This document shows, in pieces, positions 37,545 through 47,668 of a stretch of DNA of 64,000 nucleotides. Position 1 is the first letter of the stretch; each line of letters begins with the position of its first letter. Origin of the DNA: Agapetus fuscipes (taxonomy: Eukaryota > Arthropoda > Insecta > Trichoptera > Glossosomatidae). The DNA lies in assembly GCA_951799405.1 (NCBI GenBank), contig OX637352.1, forward strand, positions 15,448,820-15,512,819. The letters are read 5' to 3'. Under the pieces are notes generated by a model, which was not told where the DNA came from, ran no database searches, and saw only the letters and a program-made list of their open reading frames with translations. The position numbers and the translations under genes are program-made.

Positions 37545-37788
37545 TCCTTGACTTATAGGTTGGTATGAGGTTGACCACCCATACTGTAAAAAATGGTTCA
37601 CTTTGCCAATGTCACCCCTGTTTCAGGGAATGTCGGCAAGAGTTGCAGGGCTTATATTCATTTGAGGTTTGGATTTTATTTGTAAGTACACAATCAGAAT
37701 TTGTAAGCGCGAACTACACGTGTTTGTTTGTGGGCATTCATCTGAGAGCTTTGAATGAATATATCCTTGCAACTTAGATTATAGATAG
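37545..37788 (+). mobile_element. LINE-A 3' tail (linked to RT relic)
   Basis: TTCCTTGACTTATAGGTTGG to ATCCTTGCAACTTAGATTATAGATAG, complete. Nearly identical to the complement of 20345-20585. Confidence 0.9.
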
Positions 37789-37833
37789 TATTGTAGTTAT
37801 AAATTATTAGAAATAAATTATTATACAGTTACT

Positions 37834-37900
37834 ACCAAAGACCGGTCACTAAAGGTTCATCCAGCCTCACAGCAAGTGGGTCTTGCTTGAGAATTGGCAT
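37834..37900 (+). mobile_element. SINE-B middle fragment
   Basis: TACCAAAGACCGGTCACTAAAGG to TTGCTTGAGAATTGGC; cut off where the satellite region begins. Confidence 0.7.
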
Positions 37901-37997
37901 GCCGTTATGTTTTTTCTCGCTTTTGTTCCTTGGCTAAAATTATCTGCTCTGAGGAAACAACTGAAATTATTTAAAGAGCATAATATCAGCGCGACCT

Positions 37998-39245
37998 TGT
38001 GTGAGACTCCGCGACCTCTCCCATCACTCACAGAGCTTCACATCATTCAGCACTTGCTCTTACATTCCTGTTGATACATTTCCCTCTGGTCGTATTTACG
38101 TGGACCTCCGTCTTGTGTGTCGAGACATTCAGCATGCTTGCATGTCATGTTTGCCTGGGACTCCGCGACCTCTCCCTTCACTCACAGAGCTTCATATCAT
38201 TCAGCACTTGCTCCTACATTCCTGTTGCTACACTTCCCTCTGGTCGTATTTACGTGGACCTCCGTCTTGTGTGTCGAGACATTCAGCATGCTTGCATGTC
38301 ATGTTTGCATGAGACCCCGCGACCTCTCCCATCACTCACAGAGCTTCATATCATTCAGCACTTGCTCCTACATTCCTATTGCTACACTTCCCTCTGGTCG
38401 TATTTACGTGGACCTCCGTCTTGTGTGTCGAGACATTCAGCATGCTTGCATGTCACGTTTGCCTGAGACCCCGCGACCTCTCCCATCACTCACAGAGCTG
38501 CACATCATTCAGCACTTGCTCCTACATTCCTATTGCTACACTTCCCTCTGGTCGTATTTACGTGGACCTCCGTCTTATGTGTCGAGACATTCAGCATGCT
38601 TGCATGCCATGTTTGTCTGGGACTCCGCGACCTCTCCCATCACTCACAGAGCTTCATATCATTCAGCACTTGCTCCTACATTTCTATTGCTACACTTCCC
38701 TCTGGTCGTATTTACGTGGACCTCCGTCTTGTGTGTCGAGACATTCAGCATGCTTGCATGTCATGTTTGTCTGGGACTCCACGACCTCTCCCATCACTCA
38801 CAGAGCTTCATATCATTCAGCACTTGCTCCTACATTTCTATTGCTACACTTCCCTCTGGTCGTATTTACGTGGACCTCCGTCTAGTGTGTCGAGACATTC
38901 AGCATGCTTGCATGTCGTGTTTGTCTAAGACCCCGCGACCTCTCCCATCACTCACAGATCAGCACATCAGTCAACACTTCGTCCTACATTCCCAGAGCTA
39001 CATTTCCCTCTGGTCGTATTTACGTGGACCTCCGTCTTGTGTGTCGAGACATTCAGCATGCTTGCATGTCATGTTTGTCTGAGACCCCGCGACCTCTCCC
39101 TTCACTCACAGAGCAGCACATCAGTCAACACTTCGTCCTACATTCCCAGTGCTACACTTCCCTCTGGTCGCATTTACATGGACCTCTTGTGTGTCACCCT
39201 CACAATGTTCACCAGACATTCAGCATGCTTGCATGTCATGCTTCA
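37998..39245. repeat. 154-bp satellite, about 8 units
   Basis: GCGACCTCTCCC-type starts recur at 38011, 38165, 38319, 38473, 38627, 38781, 38935 and 39089, exactly 154 bp apart. Units include CACAGAGCTTCATATCATTC, CTCTGGTCGTATTTACGTGG and GTCGAGACATTCAGCATGC. The last two units carry a distinct block (CAGCACATCAGTCAACACTTC). Since 154 is not a multiple of 3 and the unit lacks plus-strand stops, long open frames (up to 321 codons) run through it by arithmetic; I do not read them as genes. Confidence 0.95.
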
Positions 39246-39254
39246 TGTCGTTTT

Positions 39255-39425
39255 AACATGCAGCTCTACGTTCATTTGGTTCACAATAAAAGCCCTGGTC
39301 TCAGATAAGCATAAATCCTGCAACTCTTTCCGAACTTTCCTGAACCAGCGGTGACATTGGCAAAGTGAACCATCTTTTTGCACTATGGGTGGTCAGCCTC
39401 ATACCAACCTATACGTCAAGGAATC
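39255..39425 (-). mobile_element. LINE-A 3' tail, truncated
   Basis: From ACATGCAGCTCTACGTTC and CATAAATCCTGCAACTCTTTCC to CATACCAACCTATACGTCAAGG. The satellite abuts its truncated side, so the array may have expanded inside a LINE-A copy. Confidence 0.7.
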
Positions 39426-39589
39426 AAGCAATTAAAATTAATAAATCAAGTGAAAATAAAACAGTTTTTAACTAAAATTGTTTTGGTTCTATAAAATTTA
39501 GTAGAAATCAATTAATATGATTTTTCAGGGAAATACACAAACCATACAAATATAATTTTATTTTTGGTTGCTGAAGACCGTAGTCATAA

Positions 39590-39900
39590 CATTATTTCAA
39601 AATTGTGCTTAGCACATTCATGCATTTGTTCAAATAAACCTTTCTCTCCTTTTTTATATGCCCTCTCTGGTCTCCGACGTTGACAATCGGCGTAGGGGCA
39701 GTCGATTCCATGCTCTTCGAGCCGCCACTGCAAAAGCGCGCTCACCAAACACTGTTGCAGAGTCTGAATAAACAGTGTTCTGGCTGCACCGCCCGTAGAC
39801 AGTTTGCAAGTATGTGCCAATCACTTGGAGCCGCCATACTTGCCATTCATAGATTTTCTCCGCCAAGTGATCACTCTTGAATGCCGTCACTCATCACCCA
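39590..39900 (-). pseudogene. CR1/L2-like LINE C-terminal fragment
   Basis: The minus frame ending at 39654 contains YLQTVYGRCSQNTVYSDSAT and VFGERAFAVAARRAWNRLPL, the FGxRAFxVAAPRAWNxLP motif of CR1/L2 C-termini. A neighbouring frame continues GEKGLFEQMHECAK. About 70 codons, with a frame slip after RRPERA. The DNA upstream (39830-39900: SDHLAEKIYEWQV) continues into sequence I cannot place. It seems a different LINE lineage from the (ATC)n-tailed one. Confidence 0.65.
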
Positions 39901-40859
39901 AGAGCGTCAGTCTGTTCGGGGCGACAGTAGCCTATAACGAATTTCGTTATATTTGAGTATTCATGATCTAGATTGTTCTGTGTGTATTTACATTGACGCT
40001 GTTTCCTTCAGCTAAATGTGTCCCACAATGCTTGCAGACAAATTATTTGCGATTTAATTTCAGATTTTGTTAATGCTGTAAAAGTTGCAGTAGATTCCAA
40101 GCCTGACGCGGATGCAAAAACAATTATGTACTTTCTTTGGCTCAAATGTCTTGAAGGATCAATGCCTCCCGCACCACAAATGACTTTCTGTATTGTGCTG
40201 CTTCCCTTCATGGTATCCTTACTCATGGAACTTCAGCGTCGGCCTCAAAATTGTCTGCCCACCGTATTCTTGAACGTCAGAGAGGTCTAACACCCGAGGG
40301 GGCACCATCCAACACATACCTGATTATCCTGGAGTTCTCTGCCACAGGTCCGGCTCACTGATCAAAAACAAAAAGCTGAAAATAGTGTGTACCAGACTCC
40401 AGACAAGCTTTATCTTGGTTCTGTTGCTCACATCCCAGTCTTTATGTATCCTATACACGTTGATATACTGCGCCCAGCGCAGATGGCTCCTCGCGAAATA
40501 CCCGTCAGGCACATAAGCTTCAGTAATATCGCAATTCTGGGGAGGGGGGGTTCCTTAGAGTCATGCAATAGCCTCTGATCTGGAAGACCTTCTCTTCTAT
40601 TTCTACGAATAGAGTTACACCAGCTGATTAACTTCATCGGGAAGGCCTTCAGCCACTTGAAGAAATATTGCAATGTTGTTCACGGAGTGAAGCAACTCCG
40701 CATGAGCTGTATGAACTGGGCAGGAGAGTGGCCCTTTCCAGATTTTGTCTAGCTTAGATATGTCACTTTTGGCAATGGCAATACAACGTCTGATCTCTTC
40801 TTCACAAAGAAACCCATTTGACTAATTGCAAAAAAAAATACCAGTACTGTGAAAGTGTC
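39901..40859. other. Unrecognised, moderately GC-rich
   Basis: Several 60-90-codon frames on both strands (for example 40018-40290 plus, 40324-40512 minus) have no motif I can name. Composition and lack of window repeats suggest unique DNA, an old processed pseudogene, or a degraded element interior. Confidence 0.4.
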
Positions 40860-41000
40860 TTGGACCGGTCCGTAGTCCGTAGTGGCAACACTTCGGACTC
40901 GTAAATGGAAGGTTGTGGATTCGGATCCCGACGGAGCACAAAAATATACCATTTATATTTCGAATGTGCTCTTCGCTGGGTTGAAAAATTCATAAACCTT
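40860..41000 (+). mobile_element. SINE-B, variant head, 3' truncated
   Basis: TTGGACCGGTCCGTAGTCCGTAGTGG and GGATTCGGATCCCGACGG mark the same subfamily as the 5S-headed copies. The CTTGG just before it may be the last bases of a lost 5S head. Confidence 0.8.
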
Positions 41001-43454
41001 GTGATGATCCAAGCTTTTCATCAAATATAAAATAAAATAATTTAAGTTCCTATGTATGTGGGCGTATCACATTTGTGTAGGAAGAGTTTTTCTTGTCCAT
41101 ACGTATTTTTCCTATGGACTGATTGCACCTCTTGATGGGGGGGAATGCAAGTCAAACTGGGAGTGAGCTGGGGAAAGGAATGGGGATTCGGGTCGAGACA
41201 GTCAGTCGGGAAGCACGGGTTTATATGATCTTAAATCTGAGCTAAACAAATTCGAAACAAAATATTTTAATTAAAATCGGGTTTTAATTCGGAAGATAAT
41301 TTAAATAGACTAAAAAGATTTTTCTCTTAATAAAGACGCCGCGAATCGTTCGTTCGGAATTTAAGGGAGAATAAGTATTTACGTGGTTTTAATAATAATA
41401 AAATATCTGCCGACATAATATTCCGGGAGTGTATTTTTCATGTGTCTGTCTAAAACTAAAAGTATGCTAAATAAGTAATTCCGTAAATCGCAGTGATTCT
41501 CAAACTTTCGAACATAAAAATAACTTCCGATTGAAATTTTGAATAAAATAAAATTAAACCAGTGGTTGCTGAACGGGAAGGCGCATTTAATTATTTAATA
41601 ATCAAATTCATTAATCCGCGTAAACACATAGTTCGCTGAGCTGCTTCGCAGAAGGATGAGAGATTTCAAATTATTTTCTAACACACTAAACTAATCTTAT
41701 TAACTTGCGTTCTAAAATGTATTCAATCTTCACATTTTGAAAATGATTTGTTGCCTATGTTTCAGTCCGAGGGGCTGATGTTGCCGAATACTCCGATCTT
41801 AAAAAATTACATTTCGTACCTATTGTAAATAAAATGTTTTCTTTCAGGTCAAAAGGGGTGAATTCAACATAGCTTTCAATCAAGGGGCGCAAATGTCCTG
41901 AAATGCTTATAAATTGTTGTCTTTTTCCACAGCCTTGCAGTTACTAACAAACACACCTTCTCTCTCACAAAACACCTGTGTCAGAAAGAATTGAACGCTG
42001 TTTGCTTAATATCTGAAATACCGGAACCTAACGGTTCTTTTTGCTGCTATGAAGGAGTTCGCATTGTGTTGGAGGTGAAAGCTTTCGGCTTCCACAACTT
42101 TCCATCAAAACTATAAATCCAATGTTGACTGACAAGGAGCCATGCTCCGGAGCACGTCCTATGTTTCCTTTGGTTCATAGCTTGACCTCTCCTTCGGCCA
42201 TGGTTATCTGCGTCCTCAACATCATCACTGAACGAGGGACGAGGTTACTACCAGACTTATATCATGACTTGGATATAGCTTCCATTGTTCCTCTGTTATG
42301 GGCTGGAGTCAACTGACGTCATTCCAACATCACAACACCTAGTTCCTGCTGAATTCTGACACCAAAAATTCAATGCGAGCCTCGACATGGCGATCGAGTT
42401 TTAAAAAGTCTCCATTCATTGTTTTTTGGCGTTCGGTTATTTCATGACGCGGAGTAAGGTTAGGGCCAGTCCCTTCTAAAATATCCTTCCCGTGGTCTGA
42501 AAGGACCAGGCCGTGGGGCCAACCTGTTAAATTCTTGGAGGAAAGAGGAAGATGAGCTTTCTTCGATTTTGGGTCTCTCTTGCTTACGAGCAAATGAGGA
42601 ATCCCATTTACAAGGAAGCTGGGGTGAAGGGAGTCATCTTCTACTGGGCCGGTTTGTCGTACCAGTTATTAAAATCAATCCCTTCCTAAAACACACTAAT
42701 GAAATTTCTTCCACAGCAAAGAGAATCTACAAAAGGTAAGTGATCTTGGAGCGAGAAATGTTTACAACCGCTGGTTGGAGCTACGGCGCAGGGAGAGAGA
42801 GGAAGAAGAAAAGATCAAACCATATTCTCTTTAATTTTGCTAAAACAATACTAACCAAATAACTATTATTCAATTGATGTTTGATTACCTCCTGTTTAAT
42901 TGAACTGTTATTATTGTACTTGTCTTTGGGATAAATTCATCTGCATTAACTGGCGTCAAAATTAAATGAACGAATCTCGCGGTAATTTTGTCAGAAATAA
43001 AATCAAATGCGCTGCTACGCGAACGCAAAGTCGTGTATAATTCGGCATCGTAACCTTTGGGTTAGTTATTTAAATTCATTAAATACTATTAAGCTAGGCA
43101 CATCTGTGTTTCATCCTCACCATCATGAAAGAATTTGGGTCCACTACGAAGGTAGGTTTTGAGACAGTAAAACAAAAAAATGACACAACGTTCTGTTTCT
43201 ACCTATCGCACATCGAGGGGTCATAACCGTAAAATAGACGATCACACAAATGCATCAAGATTATTGGCCATAATCTTATAATTTTCACCTAAGAGTGAAT
43301 TGACCGGTTCACTCCAGTCGAACCATGAAGAAGGATTGTTCCCTTTTCGAAGGGAGTTTTTTCCATAGGTCGGTTTCATTTAAGCTGAGCCGCAACCATG
43401 GATCCCTTTATTTTCCTCCGGTTTTAAGTGAGGAGGTAGAATCTTTTCAACCTT
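41001..43454. other. Longest repeat-free stretch; nothing recognised
   Basis: About 2.4 kb without any of the window's repeat families. There are scattered frames below 90 codons (for example 42122-42316 plus, 42339-42593 minus) and no recognisable protein, RNA gene or TIR. It may be unique host intergenic or intronic DNA. Confidence 0.5.
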
Positions 43455-43545
43455 TACCAATGACCGGTCACCAAAGGTCCATCCAGCCTTACAGCAACTG
43501 GGTCTTGCTTGAGTATTAGCGCTTTGTAGCGACGACCAAGCTCGT
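43455..43545 (+). mobile_element. SINE-B middle fragment
   Basis: TTTACCAATGACCGGTCACC to GCGACGACCAAGCTCGTAC; headless and tailless. Confidence 0.7.
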
Positions 43546-43547
43546 AC

Positions 43548-43642
43548 ACCTCTGCGGCACTACAACAAGTGTCATAGACCCCTAGAGTCTTTAGAATCTA
43601 GGGAGTCTCCCGCACAGGATTTCTTAAAAAAAAAAAAAAGTG
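43548..43642 (+). repeat. Dispersed repeat R, copy 1
   Basis: CACCTCTGCGGCACTACAAC, AAGTGTCATAGACCCCTAG, GGGAGTCTCCCGCA and TTTCTTAAAAAAAAA; matches the complement of 46992-47085. The poly-A end suggests a retroposed transcript or SINE. Confidence 0.65.
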
Positions 43643-43812
43643 ACCTTGCTAAAAAAAAAAAATACACAAACGTATGCATCATTGCCAAGTACATTCTGAT
43701 AAATGACCACATTCGTGATGTATTTTTTTTACATTTTCTTGTATCTACGTCCCCGCCAGGCAGGGGTCTGATTCCATCACCCGTACACACCTCCTGCCGC
43801 CTTACTGAACTC

Positions 43813-43840
43813 TGACGTCACGCGGTATGTCTATAAATAC
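43813..43840 (+). promoter_or_regulatory. Candidate CRE and TATA pair
   Basis: TGACGTCA (43813-43820, a perfect CREB/ATF site) is followed 11 bp later by CTATAAATAC (43831-43840). The next 100 bp hold no frame or splice donor I trust. It may be a host or LTR promoter, or chance. Confidence 0.3.
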
Positions 43841-43975
43841 CTGAGAGTTATTATTCTCGCTTACGTACCTAAATATATTATGCTGGCGAGTTTTTCAATT
43901 TTCGTGGATCGGAGTTAATTTCCCTATTTAATTTTGTTATCGAGAATATTGTCGGATTAGTTTTTCGTCCGGTCG

Positions 43976-44043
43976 ATAATTCAGTCGGTAGAATGATTGC
44001 ATTCCATGGCGAGAGCAAGAGTTCGATCTACACTGAAGATGTC
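43976..44043 (+). mobile_element. SINE-C head, dimer-type
   Basis: GTCCGGTCGATAATTCAGTCGG, GAGAGCAAGAGTTCGATCTAC: the same GAGCAAGxGTTCGATCT head variant as in the B-C dimers. Cut by the Harbinger-like MITE. Confidence 0.7.
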
Positions 44044-44046
44044 TAA

Positions 44047-44312
44047 GGGGCCGTCCATAAATTACGTCATCGATTTTGGCCGATTTTCGACCCCCCCCCC
44101 CCCTCACAATCATCCTATAGTCATTATCTAATGACCCCCCCTCCCCCTCTTGCTGTAATAATGGATGAACTTAATAATTAATAATGTTATATTACTTACA
44201 TAATATTTTGTATATTTTGTAGAAATTGGTATTTACAAGAACGACGCCACTTTTGGTACTCGTACATCATTTGCCATCATCCGCAGACCAGACTCCTCCC
44301 CCCCCCCCCTTT
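44047..44312 (+). mobile_element. Harbinger-like MITE copy 2, right end lost
   Basis: GGGGCCGTCCATAAATTACG with TAA before it (44044-44046). The interior matches 10448-10740 closely; it stops inside the right C-run. Confidence 0.8.
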
Positions 44313-44429
44313 TTGTCTTCCGAATACATTTTTTTCAGCTGAAAATAACGCTTATACGAATCGTTCAAATGACGGCCATTTTAGTGACTGAGAAAAATTT
44401 ACTTGAATGGGATTCTTATGTTTACCTAC

Positions 44430-44990
44430 ACGGTTGGCGGTTGACTGTAACCGTAACTCTGTCACAATTCCACTGGGAGGGGCCAGAGCCTCATTTGTTC
44501 ATATCTTTGCACATCTCTTTCAGTTCATTAATATCCACCGCCTTTTTTATAAATTTTCTTCTTTTACACTCCCTCTTTATATTCCATTCTTTCACAATTT
44601 CACCAATCCGATCCAACCATATTTTTTGGGTTATCCCGTTTCTTCTTTTCCCTTTCACTTTTTCTCTGTGTATACCAGTGGCGAAGTGTGCCATTCAAGC
44701 CGATTCCCATAGGTTTCCCGTTTAAAATGAGGCAAAAATGATAATAAAGTAGACTGCATGGTTTCATTGTGGAAAAAATACGTATTGTTTCTTTGGTTTT
44801 AAATGTATTTTTTTACTTTTTGCCTATATTTTTTAACTACTTTGTTACATCATATTAAAAGGGAAGCCGATGAGAACCGGCTTGTATGGCACCCTTCGCC
44901 ACTGGTGTATACATTTTGTAAGTCTTTCATCATCCATTCTTTCTACATGTCCAAACCATCTCTTCACATTAACTTAATACCTTACACTAT
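44430..44990 (-). pseudogene. LINE RT C-terminal relic split by hAT-K
   Basis: Minus-strand codons read MVWTC...RKNG, then, across the inserted MITE, HREKVKGKRRNGITQKIWLD, RIGEIVKEWNIKRECKRRKF and KKAVDINELKEMCKD. It is the GKxRxGxxxKxWxDxI...E(M/V)CKD block of LINE-A-type reverse transcriptases, of the subfamily seen at 20640. The MITE at 44676-44904 duplicated GTGTATAC and split the codons for the V-H-R segment. The 3' end continues to CCTCCCAGTGGAATTGTGACAG. No tail. Confidence 0.75.
44676..44904. mobile_element. hAT-K MITE, copy 2
   Basis: 229 bp, ends CAGTGGCGAAGTGTGCC and GCACCCTTCGCCACTG, perfect 8-bp duplications GTGTATAC (44668-44675, 44905-44912). It lies within the LINE RT relic. 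Confidence 0.9.
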
Positions 44991-45009
44991 TATTGAATCG
45001 AATTTGCCT

Positions 45010-45175
45010 TGATTTTGGGGAAGGTATGAAGCTGACAACCCATCCTGTAAAAAAATAGTTCACCCTTCCAATATCACCCATGTTTCAGGGAAGGTCGGCT
45101 AAATCTGGTCATCATCATAATCCGAGCGTGAACTTTACACGTGTCTGTTTGTGGGAATGTATTTAATATGATTTT
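45010..45175 (+). mobile_element. LINE-A 3' tail, deleted inside
   Basis: TTGATTTTGGGGAAGGTATGAAGC to GGGAATGTATTTAATATGA. The opening is diverged. Confidence 0.65.
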
Positions 45176-45199
45176 TTAATACTTAGGTACTTTACTTTG

Positions 45200-45945
45200 C
45201 GTATAAGGCAAGCACAGCAAATCGCGTCAGAGGCGAAGATCCAAGCCCTCCATCCACTTCACTGCTCCCGGCGTGGCTTCGTGGAGGTCTTTCAAGCCAG
45301 GAGGTTGTCTTCTGATGGGGCACTCCTCCACTATGTGCCGGACAGTCTGGTTCTCCGCCCCACAGTCACATCCCGGAGATGGAGCTAATCCCCATCTATG
45401 GAGCAAGAAGTTGCAACGGCCTTGCTCGGTTCGGATCCTATTCAAGGTCGTCCACAGTCCTCTCGCAAGATTAAACCCTGGGACCTCCTGGTGTGGCAGA
45501 GTGATCAGCTCGTGGTTTTTAAAGCCTTTCTCTCCTTTGACTTCCATTGCAATGTAGCATCCCTACTCCGAACATCAATTGTCCAGATGGGGTTTCTGGA
45601 CTTGAGTCGCTTGTTTGGGTGCTGGAAGATGTCCTTGAAAGCAGGGAGCAGCGGGTCACTTCTCACTCTGTCGACCAGTTTTATGGATGCCAGGGATCTA
45701 CGCAGTGTTGGGGGGGCGATGTTGGACAGGACCGAGAGCCACTGGACGGGTGTAGACCTTACGGTTCCTGAGATGGAGCGCATGGTTTTGTTCAGCTCCA
45801 CATCCAGCTTGTTACAGTGATCGCTACGAGCCCAGACGGGAGCGCAGTACTCTGCCGCACTGTACACCAGAGCCATAGCTGAAGTTCTCAGTGTCCTTGC
45901 GTCACTTCCCCATGTAGTGCCTGCCAGTTTTTAATAATAAAAATA
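45200..45945 (-). pseudogene. LINE C-terminal region with CCHC-like zinc motif
   Basis: Two minus frames join by a frameshift near 45520. The first reads MALVYSAAEYCAPVWARSDH, LDVELNKTMRSISGTVRSTP and VQWLSVLSNIAPPTLRR, an RT thumb. The second reads LARGLWTTLNRIRTEQGRCN, FLLHRWGLAPSPGCDCGAEN and QTVRHIVEECPIR, ending WMEGLDLRL. C-x-C-x8-H-x4-C is the zinc motif of such LINEs. Each frame alone is open over 100 codons, so the relic is young. It is a fourth LINE lineage, related by its C-terminus to the piece at 52290-52600, and lacks everything upstream of the thumb. Confidence 0.8.
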
Positions 45946-45947
45946 TT

Positions 45948-46235
45948 AAGATGATTTATTTGGTGAGCGCTGTTTTTGTGTGTATCACACCTCAAGAGCC
46001 CTCTGCGAGCTTGGTCGTCGCTGTAGAAAGCGCCAATTCTCAAGCAAGACCCAGTTGTTGTAAGGTTGGATGGACCTTTCAGTGACCGGTCGTTGGTAAA
46101 GGTTTATGAATTTTTCAACTCAGCGAAGAGCACATTCGAAATATAAATGGTATATTTTAGTGCTCCGCCGGGATCCGAATCCGCAACCTTCCATTTACGA
46201 GTCCGAAGTGTTGCCACTGGACTACGGACCGGTCC
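45948..46235 (-). mobile_element. SINE-B with 5S-headed 5' end
   Basis: A complete SINE-B from its tail (AATATTAAGATGATTTATTTGG) to GGACCGGTCC, with an intact A box TAGTCCAGTGG and the variant B box GGATTCGGATCC. The 5S-derived head at 46236-46358 continues it on the 5' side without a gap. Confidence 0.85.
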
Positions 46236-46358
46236 AAGATGCCAACGACACGCGGTGTACCTGAGCGGTCACCCATCCAAGTACTATCCGCGCCCAATGT
46301 TGCTTAACTTCGGTGATCGATGGGAACCAGTGCTTTCAACATGGTAACGTCCGTTGAC
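46236..46358 (-). repeat. 5S rRNA-derived SINE head
   Basis: The complement reads like an almost full 5S rRNA: GTCAACGGACG at the 5' end, GATCACCGAAGTTAAGCAAC, TTGGATGGGTGACCGCTC and ACACCGCGTGTCGTTGGC. The A, intermediate and C boxes of the internal promoter are recognisable. It is 123 bp, the same length as 62857-62979. Confidence 0.8.
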
Positions 46359-46787
46359 ATGTTGAATGTTTTCAAATTGAATATCATCTATTATATATTC
46401 CTTTGTATTTTAAAGTTTTTCCTTTGTAAATGTCGCCGCCCAACTCTTTCACAATATCGTTCATCTGATCAAATCTCACAGCTCTGAAGTTGTCCCGCAA
46501 CACTGAATTTTTACGAAATATTCTTCTTTAGTTTAGTTTTTTGTTGGTCGAGGTGTCGCCGTGGGCGGACAGTCGCTTGAGAAATTTCAGGAGAAGAAAA
46601 AAGTGTCTGTAAAAATGTAAAATTAAACTCGTCTACGATAAATAATACAAAGTCAGTTGGAGAGTCACGCGCTTCCAGTGCATGTGTACTGATTTACATA
46701 CTGTGTGTTGTGTAACCGCTGCTGGGACATTGTTGTGTGTTTCTCATTGACTTATATGACAGGGGCGTGCATCCCATACAGGCACAT
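46359..46787. other. No recognised feature
   Basis: Non-coding, mixed composition; no repeat in common with the window except the final GGCGTGCATCCCATACAGGC, also seen near 7436. Confidence 0.4.
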
Positions 46788-46990
46788 CTATAATCTAAGT
46801 TGCAAAAATGTATTAACATTTCTGTACCTTAGAGCATAAACAACGGAAGTCCACTTTTTTGCGTTTTTGAGTTAATGATGCAGAAATTATTATAATCAGC
46901 TGTTCTAAAAGTGATAAAAATATTGGAGTCCTCGGACTCCAATATTTTAGTCCTGCAACTCTTGCCGACCTTCCCTGAAACAAGGGTGAC
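46788..46990. mobile_element. LINE-A scraps and MITE-M fragment
   Basis: 46788-46808 (TCTATAATCTAAGTTGCAAAA) and 46950-46990 (GTCCTGCAACTCTTGCCGACC...ACAAGGGTGACATT) are LINE-A (minus). Between them, 46830-46945 is a MITE-M fragment (TGTACCTTAGAGCATAAAC, TTTTTTGCGTTTTTGAG) that carries an empty Helitron site at about 46888. Confidence 0.65.
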
Positions 46991-46991
46991 A

Positions 46992-47085
46992 TTTTTTTTT
47001 TTTTTTTAAGAAAGCCTATGCGGGAGACTCCCAAGATTCGAGAGACTCTAAGGGTCTATGACACTTGTTATAGTGCCGCAGAGGT
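46992..47085 (-). repeat. Dispersed repeat R, copy 2
   Basis: T-run, AAGAAAGCCTATGCGGGAGACTCCC and GTCTATGACACTTGTTATAG; complement of 43548-43642. Confidence 0.65.
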
Positions 47086-47089
47086 GTTG

Positions 47090-47225
47090 GTGATGTGGCA
47101 GTTGTCCATGTCCGGTTGCAGGGCCGTTAGCTGCGCAGTGCTGTGGTGTGTGTGGCGTTGCTTTGTTTTGAGACACTGAGAGGAAATGGCGATTGATATT
47201 GGATTTGAAAAGGGCAAGGTTGACA
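47090..47225 (-). pseudogene. Jockey-like LINE C-terminal scrap
   Basis: The minus frame reads CDLVNLALFKSNINRHFLSV followed by SQNKATPHTPQHC. FKxNINxHFL matches the end of the Jockey-like fragment at 14.93 kb (FKTNINHHFL). About 40 codons only; no polymerase motif. It is flanked by repeat R and a LINE-A end. Confidence 0.5.
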
Positions 47226-47227
47226 AG

Positions 47228-47300
47228 GTCACATTGGCAAAGTGAAACATTTTTTACAGTATGGGTGGTCAGCCGCATACTAACCTATAAGTCAAGGAAC
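47228..47300 (-). mobile_element. LINE-A tail, head fragment
   Basis: TCACATTGGCAAAGTGAAAC to CATACTAACCTATAAGTCAAGG. Confidence 0.7.
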
Positions 47301-47639
47301 ATAAATCATCCTAATATTTATTTAAGGAAAGGGAAAAATGGAGGTAAATTTTCAAAGGCTCTCAAAGAGTTACAGTTACTGGAAGACTGCGACCTTCAAC
47401 AGGCCCTGGTTACATCAGATGTTGTATTTACCCTCCCAATAGCGAGGAATCTGGTGGGCAGCGTGACGTCACTCTGCCCTAAATATTGAATAAGTGGCGG
47501 AATGCCGCCGGGAACATCTGTTTCAATAAGAACGCGACAACTTGCTAGCTGGGCGGATGGATCGCACGCAGACAGTTGTGCGGAACATTTTATTTCGGAA
47601 AAACGCTGAAAACATATTTTCAAAAAAGTGTGAAAGTGA
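47301..47639. other. No recognised feature
   Basis: Mixed composition with overlapping 75-98-codon frames and no recognisable motif. The end (47630-47668) is a LINE-A RT scrap: VKVKIKRSLLRWFG. Confidence 0.4.
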
Positions 47640-47668
47640 AGATTAAAAGAAGTTTGTTACGATGGTTT

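Noticed and set aside
38117..39082. 321-codon and other long plus-strand frames across 38.0-39.3 kb
   Set aside because: They run through a 154-bp tandem array. 154 is 1 mod 3, so the same unit is read in each frame in turn; three frames are open together, and no motif or start context supports a protein.
40018..40290. Possible host exon (90 codons, plus)
   Set aside because: Equal-quality frame on the other strand, no splice sites or motif I can defend.
46990..47010. Poly-T as a terminator
   Set aside because: It is the poly-A end of repeat R on the minus strand.
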